Below, in pieces: positions 39,427 to 48,345 of a stretch of DNA of 64,000 nucleotides. The notes under the pieces are model-generated. The model made no database searches. It was not told the origin of the DNA and saw only the letters and a list, made by a program, of their open reading frames with translations. Within the stretch, counting starts at the first letter, position 1, and each line of letters begins with the position of its first letter. Both the position numbers and the translations under genes were made by a program. The stretch comes from Methanomassiliicoccus sp. (lineage in GTDB: Archaea > Thermoplasmatota > Thermoplasmata > Methanomassiliicoccales > Methanomassiliicoccaceae): positions 248,001-312,000 of the forward strand of contig JAWQJJ010000002.1 in NCBI GenBank assembly GCA_033485155.1, written 5' to 3'.

Positions 39427-40045
39427 ACGCTGGTATCTTGCCACCATACGCCACGGCGAGACTGACTTCAACAAGCAAAGCCGGTACGCGGGGACGATGG
39501 ACATCCCCCTCAACGGAGCGGGCCGGGAGGACGCCAGGCGGGCCTACGGAGAGATCATGAGAATCGGATTCGACGTGTCGGTGGCTTCGCCCTTGCAACG
39601 AGCCGTGGAGACGGCCGAGATACTGACCGGAGGCAGCGTGCGGGTCGTCACCTGCGAGCATGCCAGAGAGCGTGATTTCGGCGTTCTGCAGGGACGAACT
39701 AGCGCGGACGTGGAGAGCGTTAGGCCGCCCATACATTTCATTAAGGTGGGGAACGACTATCATTCCGTAGATATCCCCGGAGGAGAAAAGTTCGAGGACC
39801 TGAGGGCCCGTGCCGAAAGGTTCCACCAATACATGCTCGACAACCACCGGGGCCGGCGGGTGCTGGTGGTCTCCCATGGAGTCTTCCTCCAGCAGTACCA
39901 CGGGGTCCTTAGGGGACAGGACTGGATCGACGCGCTGTGCTCCCATGTGGGGAACCTGGAGCTTACCATGTTCGAGATGGACGGCGACAGGGTGGTATCG
40001 GAGGAGCGCAGACGACTGATGGGCAGAGCCCAGAACGAGTTCTGA
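39419..40045 (+). CDS. Histidine phosphatase (phosphoglycerate-mutase-like)
   Basis: A 208-residue branch-1 histidine phosphatase superfamily protein. The phospho-histidine motif RHGE is at residues 11-14 ('LATIRHGETDFNKQSRYAGT'), followed by 'ASPLQRAVETAEIL', the proton-donor region 'ERDFGVLQG' and the second catalytic His in 'VLVVSHGVF'. Such proteins are phosphatases or cofactor-dependent mutases; the length and 'DIPLNGAGRE' fit the CobC/GpmB type. The TTG start has GGGGG six bases upstream and overlaps the enolase-like stop. The pairing with an enolase-like protein suggests a phosphoglycerate-like or phospho-sugar-acid substrate. Confidence 0.9.
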   Translation: MAERWYLATIRHGETDFNKQSRYAGTMDIPLNGAGREDARRAYGEIMRIGFDVSVASPLQRAVETAEILTGGSVRVVTCEHARERDFGVLQGRTSADVESVRPPIHFIKVGNDYHSVDIPGGEKFEDLRARAERFHQYMLDNHRGRRVLVVSHGVFLQQYHGVLRGQDWIDALCSHVGNLELTMFEMDGDRVVSEERRRLMGRAQNEF

Positions 40046-40102
40046 GCTCCCACCGTTCACCATGGTTGCCAGCAGATGACCGAAAAACGAAGGGGAAGGA
40101 AA

Positions 40103-41515
40103 ATGGCTGTCAGCAAGGAGCTGTACATTAAGATGCAGAACAAGGTGCAGCCGCATCTCAAGAGCGTATATACTCGGGCCAGCAGGGTGCTTCCGGAATC
40201 ACTGATCATGTCCGAGAGGTACTTCGAGGCCAAGAGGTACCTGGAGCTGGAGGACATCAATGATGAGTCCTCCGCGTCCATCCATTCAGCCCAAGAGGTC
40301 CTCCTGACCAGGACGCTGAAGAACGCCCTCGAGAACGTCCCCTACTATCGGGACCGGGTGAATCTGGATCCGGACAAGATCGTTCCTTCCACCGCGATGG
40401 ATTCCCTGCGTCTGTTCCCCTACATCGACAAGCAGGAGATCACCTCTCATCCGGAAGAGTTCATTTCCGACCGGTTCAGCAAACTGTCCCTCATATACAC
40501 CACCAGCGGCGGATCGACCGGCCAAGGGGTTGTGCTCTGGAAGAACCGCGATGAGTATCAGGTGGAGGAGGCGTTCATCGAGGACATGTGGGGCCGGTAC
40601 GGCTACGAGCGAGGAGCTAGGATCCTCCGCATCGCGGCGGACGGGATCGCCCCCGAGGACAAGCCCCCCTGCCGCCGCCAGGACCGCCGCCTGCTGGTAT
40701 CCCCCCGCCACCTCAACGACAAGTGGCTGGACCACATCATCGACCGATCGCAGGAGTTCCGGCCGGAGTTCATTCACACCTATCCCTCCTGCCTCGAGGT
40801 CGTGGCCGCTCATCTCAAGGCTACCGGACGGACCCTGAACGTCAAGGGCATCTTCCTGGCATCGGAGGAGGTCACCTCCGAGCAGCTTGACTTCTTCCAG
40901 GAGGTTTTCCATGTCCCCATATGCTTTTTCTACGGGGCGTCGGAGCACGTCCTCCTCGGCTATGGCTGCTACGACGGGACGCGGACCACGTATCATATGA
41001 ACCCTCTATATGGGTACGCAGAGAACCGGGAGGACGAGTACGGCTTCGAGCTGGTGGGTACCGGACTGTGGAACGAGGCCATGCCGCTAATCCGCTACCG
41101 GACCCAGGACTACGGTCGCATCGCAGAACTCGTGAAATGCCCGACCTGCGGGCGGAGGGTGAGGACCGTGGAGCGGCTGGATGGACGGAAGCAGAACTAC
41201 CTTATCACCAAGCAGGGCACCAGGTTCCCCGGCCTGTCGGTATGGGTGGACAAGTTCATATGGGACTATGTGAGCACGTTCCAGTTCGTTCAGAACCGGC
41301 CGGGGGCGATCGAACTCCATATCTGTCCGAGGGACAACCTGACTCCCGAGGTGGAGCAGAGGATCATCGAAGCCCAGCGGCAGAAGCTCTCCGACTGGTT
41401 CGATCCGATCACCCTGGTCAAGGTCCCCCGGATCGATCAGACCAAGGGAGGAAAGCGCCGATTGGTAGTTGTCAACATCGAAGGCGAGGTCAAGAATGCC
41501 CCTTCAACGCACTAG
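40103..41515 (+). CDS. PaaK/CapK-like AMP-forming ligase
   Basis: A 470-residue adenylate-forming protein related to phenylacetate-CoA ligase. The N terminus 'YFEAKRYLELED' and 'LKNALENVPYYRDRV' are typical. The P-loop is 'IYTTSGGSTGQGVVLW', the adenine region 'FFYGASEHVLLGYGCY', and the Asp of 'YRTQDYGRI' binds ribose. A CPTCGRR metal-knuckle-like segment follows, as in PaaK relatives. It would activate a carboxylic acid as acyl-AMP and pass it to a thiol or amine. The ATG at 40103 with GGGGAAGGA is preferred over the one at 40076. Third gene of the operon; the acid is unknown. Confidence 0.85.
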   Translation: MAVSKELYIKMQNKVQPHLKSVYTRASRVLPESLIMSERYFEAKRYLELEDINDESSASIHSAQEVLLTRTLKNALENVPYYRDRVNLDPDKIVPSTAMDSLRLFPYIDKQEITSHPEEFISDRFSKLSLIYTTSGGSTGQGVVLWKNRDEYQVEEAFIEDMWGRYGYERGARILRIAADGIAPEDKPPCRRQDRRLLVSPRHLNDKWLDHIIDRSQEFRPEFIHTYPSCLEVVAAHLKATGRTLNVKGIFLASEEVTSEQLDFFQEVFHVPICFFYGASEHVLLGYGCYDGTRTTYHMNPLYGYAENREDEYGFELVGTGLWNEAMPLIRYRTQDYGRIAELVKCPTCGRRVRTVERLDGRKQNYLITKQGTRFPGLSVWVDKFIWDYVSTFQFVQNRPGAIELHICPRDNLTPEVEQRIIEAQRQKLSDWFDPITLVKVPRIDQTKGGKRRLVVVNIEGEVKNAPSTH

Positions 41516-41677
41516 GTTCTTTGGTGCTTATCCCGCTGAGGATCACCATCAGGCTCTTGTAGAGACTATCGGCCGATCGAGCTTCGAACGGGGGAGGAAC
41601 GGCTGGGAGCATAAAAGGATGGCGGAAAATAAATTATATACGCATTTATTCATATAACTCTCGTACCGGGGACCACT

Positions 41678-42868
41678 TTGAAAACCTCTGTGATAGGATC
41701 GATCGAGGAGATGCGGGATTTCGAGGACCGCTGGGAACGGTTGAGGCTCGAGAGCGGCGGGACGGTCTTCTCCTCTGATTTCCTCGTTCGGACGTGGTTC
41801 GAGGCGTTCTCCAAGACGGCTTCCCCCAGGGTGGTCGTCGTAGAGAATGACCATGGCCTCATTGGTGTCGCCCCGCTGGCCTATTACAGGTACCGGGTAG
41901 CTGGATTTCCCTTCAAGATGTTGACCCTGGCTGGGGACGTCAAGGGACTGCTTCGGCTGTACACCAACTCGGTCCTTTACCGGAGTGAGGACCCTGAAGC
42001 TCTTGAATCCCTGGTCATGGCCATCAAGCGCCAGGACTGGAACGTGCTATGGACGGCCAACATGGACCGGTGCAAGCTAGTCGACCAGTACATGGAGAAG
42101 GCCTCATCCACCTGGAACTGCCTCGATTTCGACCCGGTCAGTAAGGTGACCATCCCCATACCCGACAGCGGCGAGATCAGCTGCCTGTTCGACAAGAAGG
42201 GGAAGCGGACGTTGAAGAAAGCACTCAACAAGATCGAGCGGGAGGGTCACCGTATGACCTTTAGGAACGTGCCCTACGAGGACATCGATCGAGCCGCCGA
42301 GACCTATGCCCAGCAGCATATCGGGCGCTGGGCCACCAAGGGGGGGAGCCACTTCAGCAACACGAACAACGTCGATTTCCTGAAGATGGCCAGCAAGGCC
42401 GCCTACACTCGGAAAAAGGGCTTCGTTTACGAGCTGGAGATCGACGGCCAGGTCGCCGCCCAGATGTTCGGCTTTCTGGAGGGGAGAACGGCCTATGGCT
42501 ACCGCATCGGCATGAGCAATGATTTCATGCCCTACTCCCCCGGTTGGCTCATTTGCAATTCCCTGTTCGCCGAGCTTCGGGAGAAAGGGATCGAATGCTG
42601 CGTGATGGGCCGCGGCTCGGAGCGGTACAAGTACGAGATGGGAGGGGTTGAGTCCCCTCTGGTGGGCATAGGAGCGACCCGGGGGATCGCTTCCTGGGTG
42701 TCCCGCATCGCATCGTCAAGGCCGGTAAAGGCCATCGGGTCTAGGCTCAATCAGAGCGGCCCGGCGAGCGTCCACATCGCTCCGGGGGAAACCCCTGTGG
42801 GAGCGGACGATATGTCGGAAGGGACGCGAAACCAGGCGCCGCTATCACCAGGAGGTGTTGAGGATTGA
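41678..42868 (+). CDS. CelD/FemAB-like GNAT protein, copy 1
   Basis: A 396-residue protein of the Acetyltransf_6 (CelD/BcsL, FemAB-like) family. It opens with 'EDRWERLRLESGGTVFSSDF' and 'VGVAPL'-like strands. The core 'IGRWATKGGSHFSNTNNVDF' is followed by the GNAT half: 'VAAQMFGFLEGRTAYGYRIG', 'YSPGWLICNSL' and 'RGSERYKYEMGG'. A tail of about 50 residues is unlike the other copies. The TTG start has GGGG upstream. First of four homologues in this stretch; the next overlaps it by four bases. Family members acylate polysaccharide or add amino acids; the substrate here is unknown. Confidence 0.85.
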   Translation: MKTSVIGSIEEMRDFEDRWERLRLESGGTVFSSDFLVRTWFEAFSKTASPRVVVVENDHGLIGVAPLAYYRYRVAGFPFKMLTLAGDVKGLLRLYTNSVLYRSEDPEALESLVMAIKRQDWNVLWTANMDRCKLVDQYMEKASSTWNCLDFDPVSKVTIPIPDSGEISCLFDKKGKRTLKKALNKIEREGHRMTFRNVPYEDIDRAAETYAQQHIGRWATKGGSHFSNTNNVDFLKMASKAAYTRKKGFVYELEIDGQVAAQMFGFLEGRTAYGYRIGMSNDFMPYSPGWLICNSLFAELREKGIECCVMGRGSERYKYEMGGVESPLVGIGATRGIASWVSRIASSRPVKAIGSRLNQSGPASVHIAPGETPVGADDMSEGTRNQAPLSPGGVED

Positions 42869-43980
42869 AGAGCACAGTCATAACTTCTTACGAGGAGCTT
42901 GCTGAGCACGAGGATCGCTGGGAAGTGTTAAGGAGGGAATGCAGGGGCACTGTGTTCTCTTCCAACTACCTGACCCAGGCCTGGTTCAAGGCCAATGAGG
43001 CATCGGCGGCTCCTAGGGTCATCCTGATCGAGGACAAGGGTGAGCTGGTTGGCGTTGCGCCATTGACGACATACCGGTACAAGGTCGCCGGGATCCCCGT
43101 TAAGATGCTGGCCCTCGCCGGCGAGATGAAGGACCGCCTACGGCTTTCCACCACTCAGGTGCTCTATCCTCAGGGGCGGGCTGATGTCCTCCATGAGATC
43201 ATCGACCAGATCAAGCGCCTGGACTGGGGCATGATGACGACCATCAACCTGGAGAGCAATCGGGCCACCAAGGACTTCCTTGAAGCGGTTCGAGGGAAAT
43301 GGTTCACCACGGAGTTCCCCCAGGGCCAGAAGCTCACCCTCACCCTACCGGCGGAGGGGGACATCACCCAGAACTTCAACTTCAACGCCCGGCGCAACCT
43401 GAAGAAGAACCTGCGACGTATGGAACGGGCCGGGCATACCATAGAGCTCAAGCGGCTGGCGGCAGAAGACATCGACCGGGCGGTCGATGTTTACACTCAG
43501 CAGCACATCGAGCGCTGGGCCTCCAAGGGAGGGAGCTACTTCCGGAACCCGGAGAACCCTGGCTTCCTCAGGGAGGCGGTCATGGCGGCATACAAGCGGG
43601 ACGTAGGCTTCGCCTACGAGCTCCTGATCGACGGTCAGATCGCTTCCCAGCGCTTCGGGTTCTTTGACGGGGACCGCGCCTACGGTTACCGTTTCGGCAT
43701 GAACAATGCGCTGATGGACCATTCCCCCGGTTGGCTGATGAACTATTACTTTTTCAACGAATTGAGGGACAAGGGATACACCACCCTAGTGATCGGCGCG
43801 GGGACAGAGTCCTACAAGTACGAGATGGGCGGAGAGGTCACCCCGCTCATCGGGGTGCGGGCCTCCCGAGGTGTCGTGTCCCTGATGAACCGGGTCCTGA
43901 TGTCGCCGTTCATGCAGCGGCTCGACGATCGGTTCGGGCTCACTAACAAGGTCGTCAAGACCGGCTCGGAGACCGACTGA
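42865..43980 (+). CDS. CelD/FemAB-like GNAT protein, copy 2
   Basis: A 371-residue homologue of copy 1. Landmarks are 'EDRWEVLRRECRGTVFSSNY', the basic helix 'NFNARRNLKKNLRRMERAGH', 'HIERWASKGGSYFRNPEN', and the C-terminal set 'HSPGWLMNYYF' and 'GAGTESYKYEMGG'. The TTG start overlaps the stop of copy 1 (TTGA) and has GGAGGTG upstream, so translation is coupled. A run of eight T follows the stop. The protein looks complete, with a GNAT fold in each half, as in FemX-type enzymes. Confidence 0.87.
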   Translation: MKSTVITSYEELAEHEDRWEVLRRECRGTVFSSNYLTQAWFKANEASAAPRVILIEDKGELVGVAPLTTYRYKVAGIPVKMLALAGEMKDRLRLSTTQVLYPQGRADVLHEIIDQIKRLDWGMMTTINLESNRATKDFLEAVRGKWFTTEFPQGQKLTLTLPAEGDITQNFNFNARRNLKKNLRRMERAGHTIELKRLAAEDIDRAVDVYTQQHIERWASKGGSYFRNPENPGFLREAVMAAYKRDVGFAYELLIDGQIASQRFGFFDGDRAYGYRFGMNNALMDHSPGWLMNYYFFNELRDKGYTTLVIGAGTESYKYEMGGEVTPLIGVRASRGVVSLMNRVLMSPFMQRLDDRFGLTNKVVKTGSETD

Positions 43981-43989
43981 GGGATAATA

Positions 43990-43997
43990 TTTTTTTT
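43990..43997 (+). terminator. T8 run after CelD/FemAB-like copy 2
   Basis: Eight consecutive T start nine bases after the stop codon, in a short AT-rich gap before a convergent gene. Archaeal RNA polymerase stops at such T-runs without a hairpin. Confidence 0.55.
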
Positions 43998-44019
43998 CCG
44001 AACACTGAGATATCTGCTC

Positions 44020-45501
44020 TTAGTGCTCCAGCCTCTTCTCTTTCTTCCAGGCGAGGGCCCGGTGGATGTATTCCTTGACAATGTCCACCTCGACTCGAGT
44101 GAATCCCCTGAGGACGTACAGCATGGCGAAGTAGGCCGGAATGCTCACCGCAATGGCCAGGGCAATCCCCATTATGTTACTGGGGTTAATCAATAGTATG
44201 AGGGCGATCATCGCCAGTGAGGCCGCGGCGCTCTTGAGCACGAAGTTCCACTCCACGGAGAACCTCAGGAACTTACGGGAGATGAGCACACCGATGATGA
44301 GCATCTCGATGTAAGAGATGGTAGTAGCCAGGGCGGCCCCTGCTATTCCCATGTGAGGAGTTAGTACGAGGACAAGGACGACATCGGTGAGCGCTGGAAA
44401 GCCAAAGGTGATGAGATTGAGATGGGTCTTCTTGACCAGGTGGGTGACGTTCTCCACGAACTTAAACATCCCGTTGGCTAATCCAGCGATGGCGACGAGC
44501 GGGATAACTATGGCACCGATAGCGTAATTCGGATTGGTCATAGCGATCATGATAGGGGAGGCCAGTATGGATAAGCCGACTACAGCGGGCATCGCCAGCA
44601 TCATGTAGTAACGGAAGGATCGTCTCATGTATTCCTTGACCTCATCGATGTTGCCCTCATCGTAGAGCTTCGCCAGCGTGGGGTAGAGGATCATCTGGAT
44701 GGGGGCGACTATCAGGAACATTACTCCGCCGATGTTGTAGGCCGCTGAATATATGCCGGCCATGGTCAACCCCAGGATGAGGTTGACGAGGATCCTGTCA
44801 CTGGATTGTATGACCCATCGGATGATGTTGTTAGGAGCGAGGGGCAACCCGAATTTCATGTTGCGCCTAGCCATCTTCCAGCTGGGGCGAGTTATGCCGA
44901 CCTGGTGGACGACCAGGGCGAAGCCGATGGAGAAGGCGAGAATGCCGATGACGAGCGAACCCAGCACTGCCCCGAACACCCCTAGCCCGCCGAGGACGAA
45001 CACAAGGATAAGGCTGATCTCACCAAAAGCATGGAAGATGCTCAGTGCTGCAAAGGTCCTAATCTTCCCCATCGCTCGGAAGTAAGCGTAGTTCATACCG
45101 ACCAACGCTTCTAAGGGAATGATCATCGCGGCCATTGCAAGCAAGGCAGCATAGCTTCCGTTGTCTAGCAGGATATTGGCCAGGGGGACAGACAGGATGC
45201 ACAGCGGTAGAGATAGGCACGCACTGCCTAGCGTGACCATGCCGACAACAGTGAAATATTCGGTGCTGATGCTCCTTTTATCATCTTTCGCCCTCATGAA
45301 CCGCAGGATGGTCATGACCTGGCCCAGCATCGCTACCGAGGATAGCAGGGAGATTATGACCAGCACCTGGGTCCACAGCCCATAGTCGTTGGTCGATAGG
45401 CCGTTGGTGATGAATGGCAGCAGGAGGAAATTGCCTAGGTTCACCATGACTTGCGTGATCCCGATGATCACCGCATCCTTGGCAAGATCCTTGTACCCCA
45501 T
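44020..45501 (-). CDS. Polysaccharide flippase (Wzx/MATE-like)
   Basis: A 493-residue protein with about 14 membrane helices. The N terminus 'AVIIGITQVMVNLGNFLLLP' and 'LSTNDYGLWTQVLVIISLLS' are typical of O-antigen flippases of the oligosaccharide/polysaccharide exporter superfamily. 'PTLAKLYDEGNIDEVKEYMR' between the two halves is the usual linker. It would flip lipid-linked repeat units across the membrane. It splits the run of GNAT genes, being on the opposite strand between copies 2 and 3. An AT-rich gap upstream probably holds its promoter. Together with the Wzt/Wzm exporter it implies two export routes. Confidence 0.9.
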   Translation of the reverse strand: MGYKDLAKDAVIIGITQVMVNLGNFLLLPFITNGLSTNDYGLWTQVLVIISLLSSVAMLGQVMTILRFMRAKDDKRSISTEYFTVVGMVTLGSACLSLPLCILSVPLANILLDNGSYAALLAMAAMIIPLEALVGMNYAYFRAMGKIRTFAALSIFHAFGEISLILVFVLGGLGVFGAVLGSLVIGILAFSIGFALVVHQVGITRPSWKMARRNMKFGLPLAPNNIIRWVIQSSDRILVNLILGLTMAGIYSAAYNIGGVMFLIVAPIQMILYPTLAKLYDEGNIDEVKEYMRRSFRYYMMLAMPAVVGLSILASPIMIAMTNPNYAIGAIVIPLVAIAGLANGMFKFVENVTHLVKKTHLNLITFGFPALTDVVLVLVLTPHMGIAGAALATTISYIEMLIIGVLISRKFLRFSVEWNFVLKSAAASLAMIALILLINPSNIMGIALAIAVSIPAYFAMLYVLRGFTRVEVDIVKEYIHRALAWKKEKRLEH

Positions 45502-45963
45502 GCTTCACCCACTTTAATTGTCTGATAAATATGAACAGGTTCTTAATAGAATCTCCGGTCTGATTGAGTTCTTCCTAGCCTCGTCGAACAAGCCTTCTGG
45601 GACCATCTAGGTCCAAATCCATATTTAACTTTCATCCGCCATCATAGGGCGCCGCAGGTCGAACGGCCTTATCCGGACTGGGTATTTTATCTCATTTCGT
45701 CGAATGGTCACATTGAGGCAGTCAGGTATTCGCCCCGACCGCTGTTGTCTGCCCTGGAGGCATGGGTGAACAGATGCTAAGCGTTCACGAGCCATCAGGC
45801 GGAACAGGCCCCCGGATTTCAAAGCGATCCGAGAATTGCGATGTTCCGGCGTACCGTCATTGCAAACTCTCAGAATGATTGCTGCGCCATAATATATGTG
45901 AAATATTTAAATAAAACACAACTAAGATATATTGGAAGCATCGCTATATTCTACGGTGCTTAG
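45502..45963. other. Divergent intergenic region
   Basis: No gene is convincing; a 65-codon minus-strand frame (45625-45822) has no features of a protein. Both ends are AT-rich. ATATTTAAATAAA at about 45903-45915 is a good TATA candidate for the GNAT copy 3 gene (start 45964), and the other end probably serves the flippase. Confidence 0.5.
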
Positions 45964-47118
45964 CTGCAGGCGAAAGTAATCAATTCCCTCGATGGGTTAT
46001 CGGAGCATGAGGGGGGTTGGGAGGATCTCCGGCGCGAGTGTGGGGGTACGGTCTATTCCTCATTCTTCCTGACTCGGGCATGGTTTGAAGCGTTCTCAGG
46101 CTCTGCCGCTCCCCGAGTCATAATTATCGAGGAGAATGGAGAAATCGTGGGTCTGGCACCCCTGTGTACCTATCGATATCGCGTAAAAGGCCTCCCTATA
46201 AAGGTCCTCTCTCTCGCCGGGGACATGCGCGACAGGCTCAGGCTCTCAACCAACTCGATACTCTATCGTCCGGATCGTTTCGATGTGCTCGAAACCCTCC
46301 TGGGCGAGATCAAGAAGCTTGACTGGAGCGTCCTGTGGGCGATCAATATGGAGAGATCGGAGCCCACAGGCCATTTCATCGAAAGGGTGAGGTCAACCTG
46401 GAACGTCATCGAGTGCGATGAGAAGAGCAACCTGGTGGTACCTCTCCCTGCTGCCGGGGACCTGAGCGAGATGTATGATTACAATGCGAGGAGGAACTAT
46501 CGGAAGATAGTCAACCGCATGGAGCGGGAGAAGATGGAGGTGAGGCTGGAGGAGATCACAGCGGACGGCATCGACCAGGCGGTGGATCTCTACGCGAGAC
46601 AGCACATCGAGCGCTGGGCCTCCAAGGGCGGGAGCTACTTCCGGAACCCGGAGAACGTCAAGTTCATGAAGCTGGCCACGCGAGAAGCCTGCGCCCGCCA
46701 CTACGGTTACGCCTACCAGCTGCGTATCAACGGAGAGGTGGCGGCCCAGGTGTTCGGATTCCAAGAAGGGAAGAGAGCCTATGGCGAGCGGATCGGAATG
46801 GACGACCGGTTCGGCCGATACTCGCCGGGATGGCTCATCAGCCACCGTCTGCTCATGACCTTGCGAGACCAGGGTGTGGAGGAGTTCGAGCTGGGGTGGG
46901 GGGGAGAGAGCTACAAGTACAAGATGGGCGGGGAGGAGAGGCCGTTAGTGGGGATTGGAGCGACCCGAGGAATAGTGTCTCTTGCCGTTCGCCTCGTCCT
47001 GCAGCCTCGGATGCAAGGAGTGAAGGACCGTCTTGGCATCATGTCCGGTAAGAGGGATGTCAAGCCGGCCGCCCAATCGATCGGACCGGAGCACGACCAG
47101 GAGAGCATAGTCCAATGA
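45964..47118 (+). CDS. CelD/FemAB-like GNAT protein, copy 3, CTG start
   Basis: A 384-residue homologue of copies 1, 2 and 4. The frame follows directly on a TAG at 45961-45963, and its first codons read L-Q-A-K-V-I-N-S, aligning with the first residues of copies 1 and 2 (TTG starts, K-T-S-V-I-G-S and K-S-T-V-I-T-S) and copy 4 (GTG start). There is no ATG, GTG or TTG before the conserved 'LRRECGGTVYSSFF', so CTG at 45964 is the likely start, with GGTG five bases upstream. A GTG at 46147 would delete 61 conserved residues. Later motifs: 'HIERWASKGGSYFRNPEN', 'YSPGWLIS', 'GWGGESYKYKMGG'. Confidence 0.85.
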   Translation: MQAKVINSLDGLSEHEGGWEDLRRECGGTVYSSFFLTRAWFEAFSGSAAPRVIIIEENGEIVGLAPLCTYRYRVKGLPIKVLSLAGDMRDRLRLSTNSILYRPDRFDVLETLLGEIKKLDWSVLWAINMERSEPTGHFIERVRSTWNVIECDEKSNLVVPLPAAGDLSEMYDYNARRNYRKIVNRMEREKMEVRLEEITADGIDQAVDLYARQHIERWASKGGSYFRNPENVKFMKLATREACARHYGYAYQLRINGEVAAQVFGFQEGKRAYGERIGMDDRFGRYSPGWLISHRLLMTLRDQGVEEFELGWGGESYKYKMGGEERPLVGIGATRGIVSLAVRLVLQPRMQGVKDRLGIMSGKRDVKPAAQSIGPEHDQESIVQ

Positions 47119-47131
47119 TGGGGGGAAATAG

Positions 47132-48247
47132 GTGAAGGTCACACTGATCGATTCTCCTGAGGAGCTGCCCGATTTCGAGGAGCGATGGGAATCATTGAGG
47201 CGGGAATGCGGGGGCACGGTCTTCGCTTCCAACTATCTGACGAGGGCATGGTTCGAGGGATACGGGCACATCGCCGAGCCCCGGGTGATAGTCGTCGAGG
47301 ACGGTGGGGACCTGGTGGGAGTGGCTCCACTGACCACATATCAATATCGCATCGGGAAGCTGCCGGTTAAAGTGCTCGCCCTGGCCGGGGAGATGAGGGA
47401 TCGATTGCGGCTATCCACCACCTCCCTGCTATTCATGCCGGAGCGCAAGGACATCCTTGACCTTATGATGCGGGAGATTAAACGCCTAGATTGGAACCTT
47501 TTCACGATGATCAACCTGGTGAGCACTCCGGCCAACACCACACTGATAGAGGAAGTAAGGACGAGCTGGCAGAGTTACGATTTCCCTCCCGGTCGAATGC
47601 TGACCGCCCATTTTACAGAGGGTGGCCGGTTGTTCGATACGCTGGATACCAAGACGAAGAAGAACATCAGATACCGCCTCAATCTGCTGGAGAGGGAGGG
47701 CCACCATATCGAATTCCGCCGACTACCGGCGGATGGCATCGACCAGGCGGTGGATCTCTACGCGAAGCATCACATCGAGCGCTGGGCCTCCAAGGGCGGG
47801 AGCTACTTCCAGAATCCCGATAACGTCCGGTATCTGAAGCTCTCCACCGCCAGCTCGTACCGCGCCGGTATCGGACATGTTTTCGAACTCCTCATCGATG
47901 GCAGGATCGCTGCCCAAGACTTTGACATCCTGGATGGAGAGACATGCTACGGCGATAAGACCGGCATGAGCAACGATTTCCTGCGCTACTCGCCCGGCTG
48001 GCTGGTCATGATGCATGCCATGGACCAGCTGCAGGACAGGGGAGCGAAGAGGTGCGTCATGGGGATCGGAGGAGAGAGCTACAAGTACGAAATGGGCGGG
48101 GTGGAGAGTCCGCTCATAGGGATCAGGGCGACCCGAGGCCTGGTCGCCGTCCTCAGCAAGGTGTCCGCTTCCCCGCTTGTGCAGAAGGTCAGCACTCGGC
48201 TGGGCTTCAAGGGGGACGAGGTCGCGGTGAACGTTCCACGCACCTGA
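47132..48247 (+). CDS. CelD/FemAB-like GNAT protein, copy 4
   Basis: A 371-residue homologue, 13 bases downstream of copy 3 and in the same transcript. Landmarks: 'EERWESLRRECGGTVFASNY', 'HIERWASKGGSYFQNPDN', 'YSPGWLVMMHAMDQL' and 'GIGGESYKYEMGG'. The GTG start has GGGGGG upstream. An 82-base block (47729-47810) differs at only four positions from 46561-46642 in copy 3, although the proteins as a whole diverge far more. Substrate unknown; different copies may use different acyl donors or acceptors. Confidence 0.87.
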   Translation: MKVTLIDSPEELPDFEERWESLRRECGGTVFASNYLTRAWFEGYGHIAEPRVIVVEDGGDLVGVAPLTTYQYRIGKLPVKVLALAGEMRDRLRLSTTSLLFMPERKDILDLMMREIKRLDWNLFTMINLVSTPANTTLIEEVRTSWQSYDFPPGRMLTAHFTEGGRLFDTLDTKTKKNIRYRLNLLEREGHHIEFRRLPADGIDQAVDLYAKHHIERWASKGGSYFQNPDNVRYLKLSTASSYRAGIGHVFELLIDGRIAAQDFDILDGETCYGDKTGMSNDFLRYSPGWLVMMHAMDQLQDRGAKRCVMGIGGESYKYEMGGVESPLIGIRATRGLVAVLSKVSASPLVQKVSTRLGFKGDEVAVNVPRT

Positions 48248-48345
48248 GGATCGCCCCTGGACTGAGGTCCGTTTCAGCGGCCTGAGTCGAAAGCAGCCCG
48301 AGCCTCGAGGCTCACGGCGGTCGACGGAAACGTCATTACGTCTCC

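Noticed and set aside
45625-45822. 65-codon minus-strand frame in the flippase/GNAT gap
   Set aside because: No ribosome site, no domain and composition unlike neighbouring genes.
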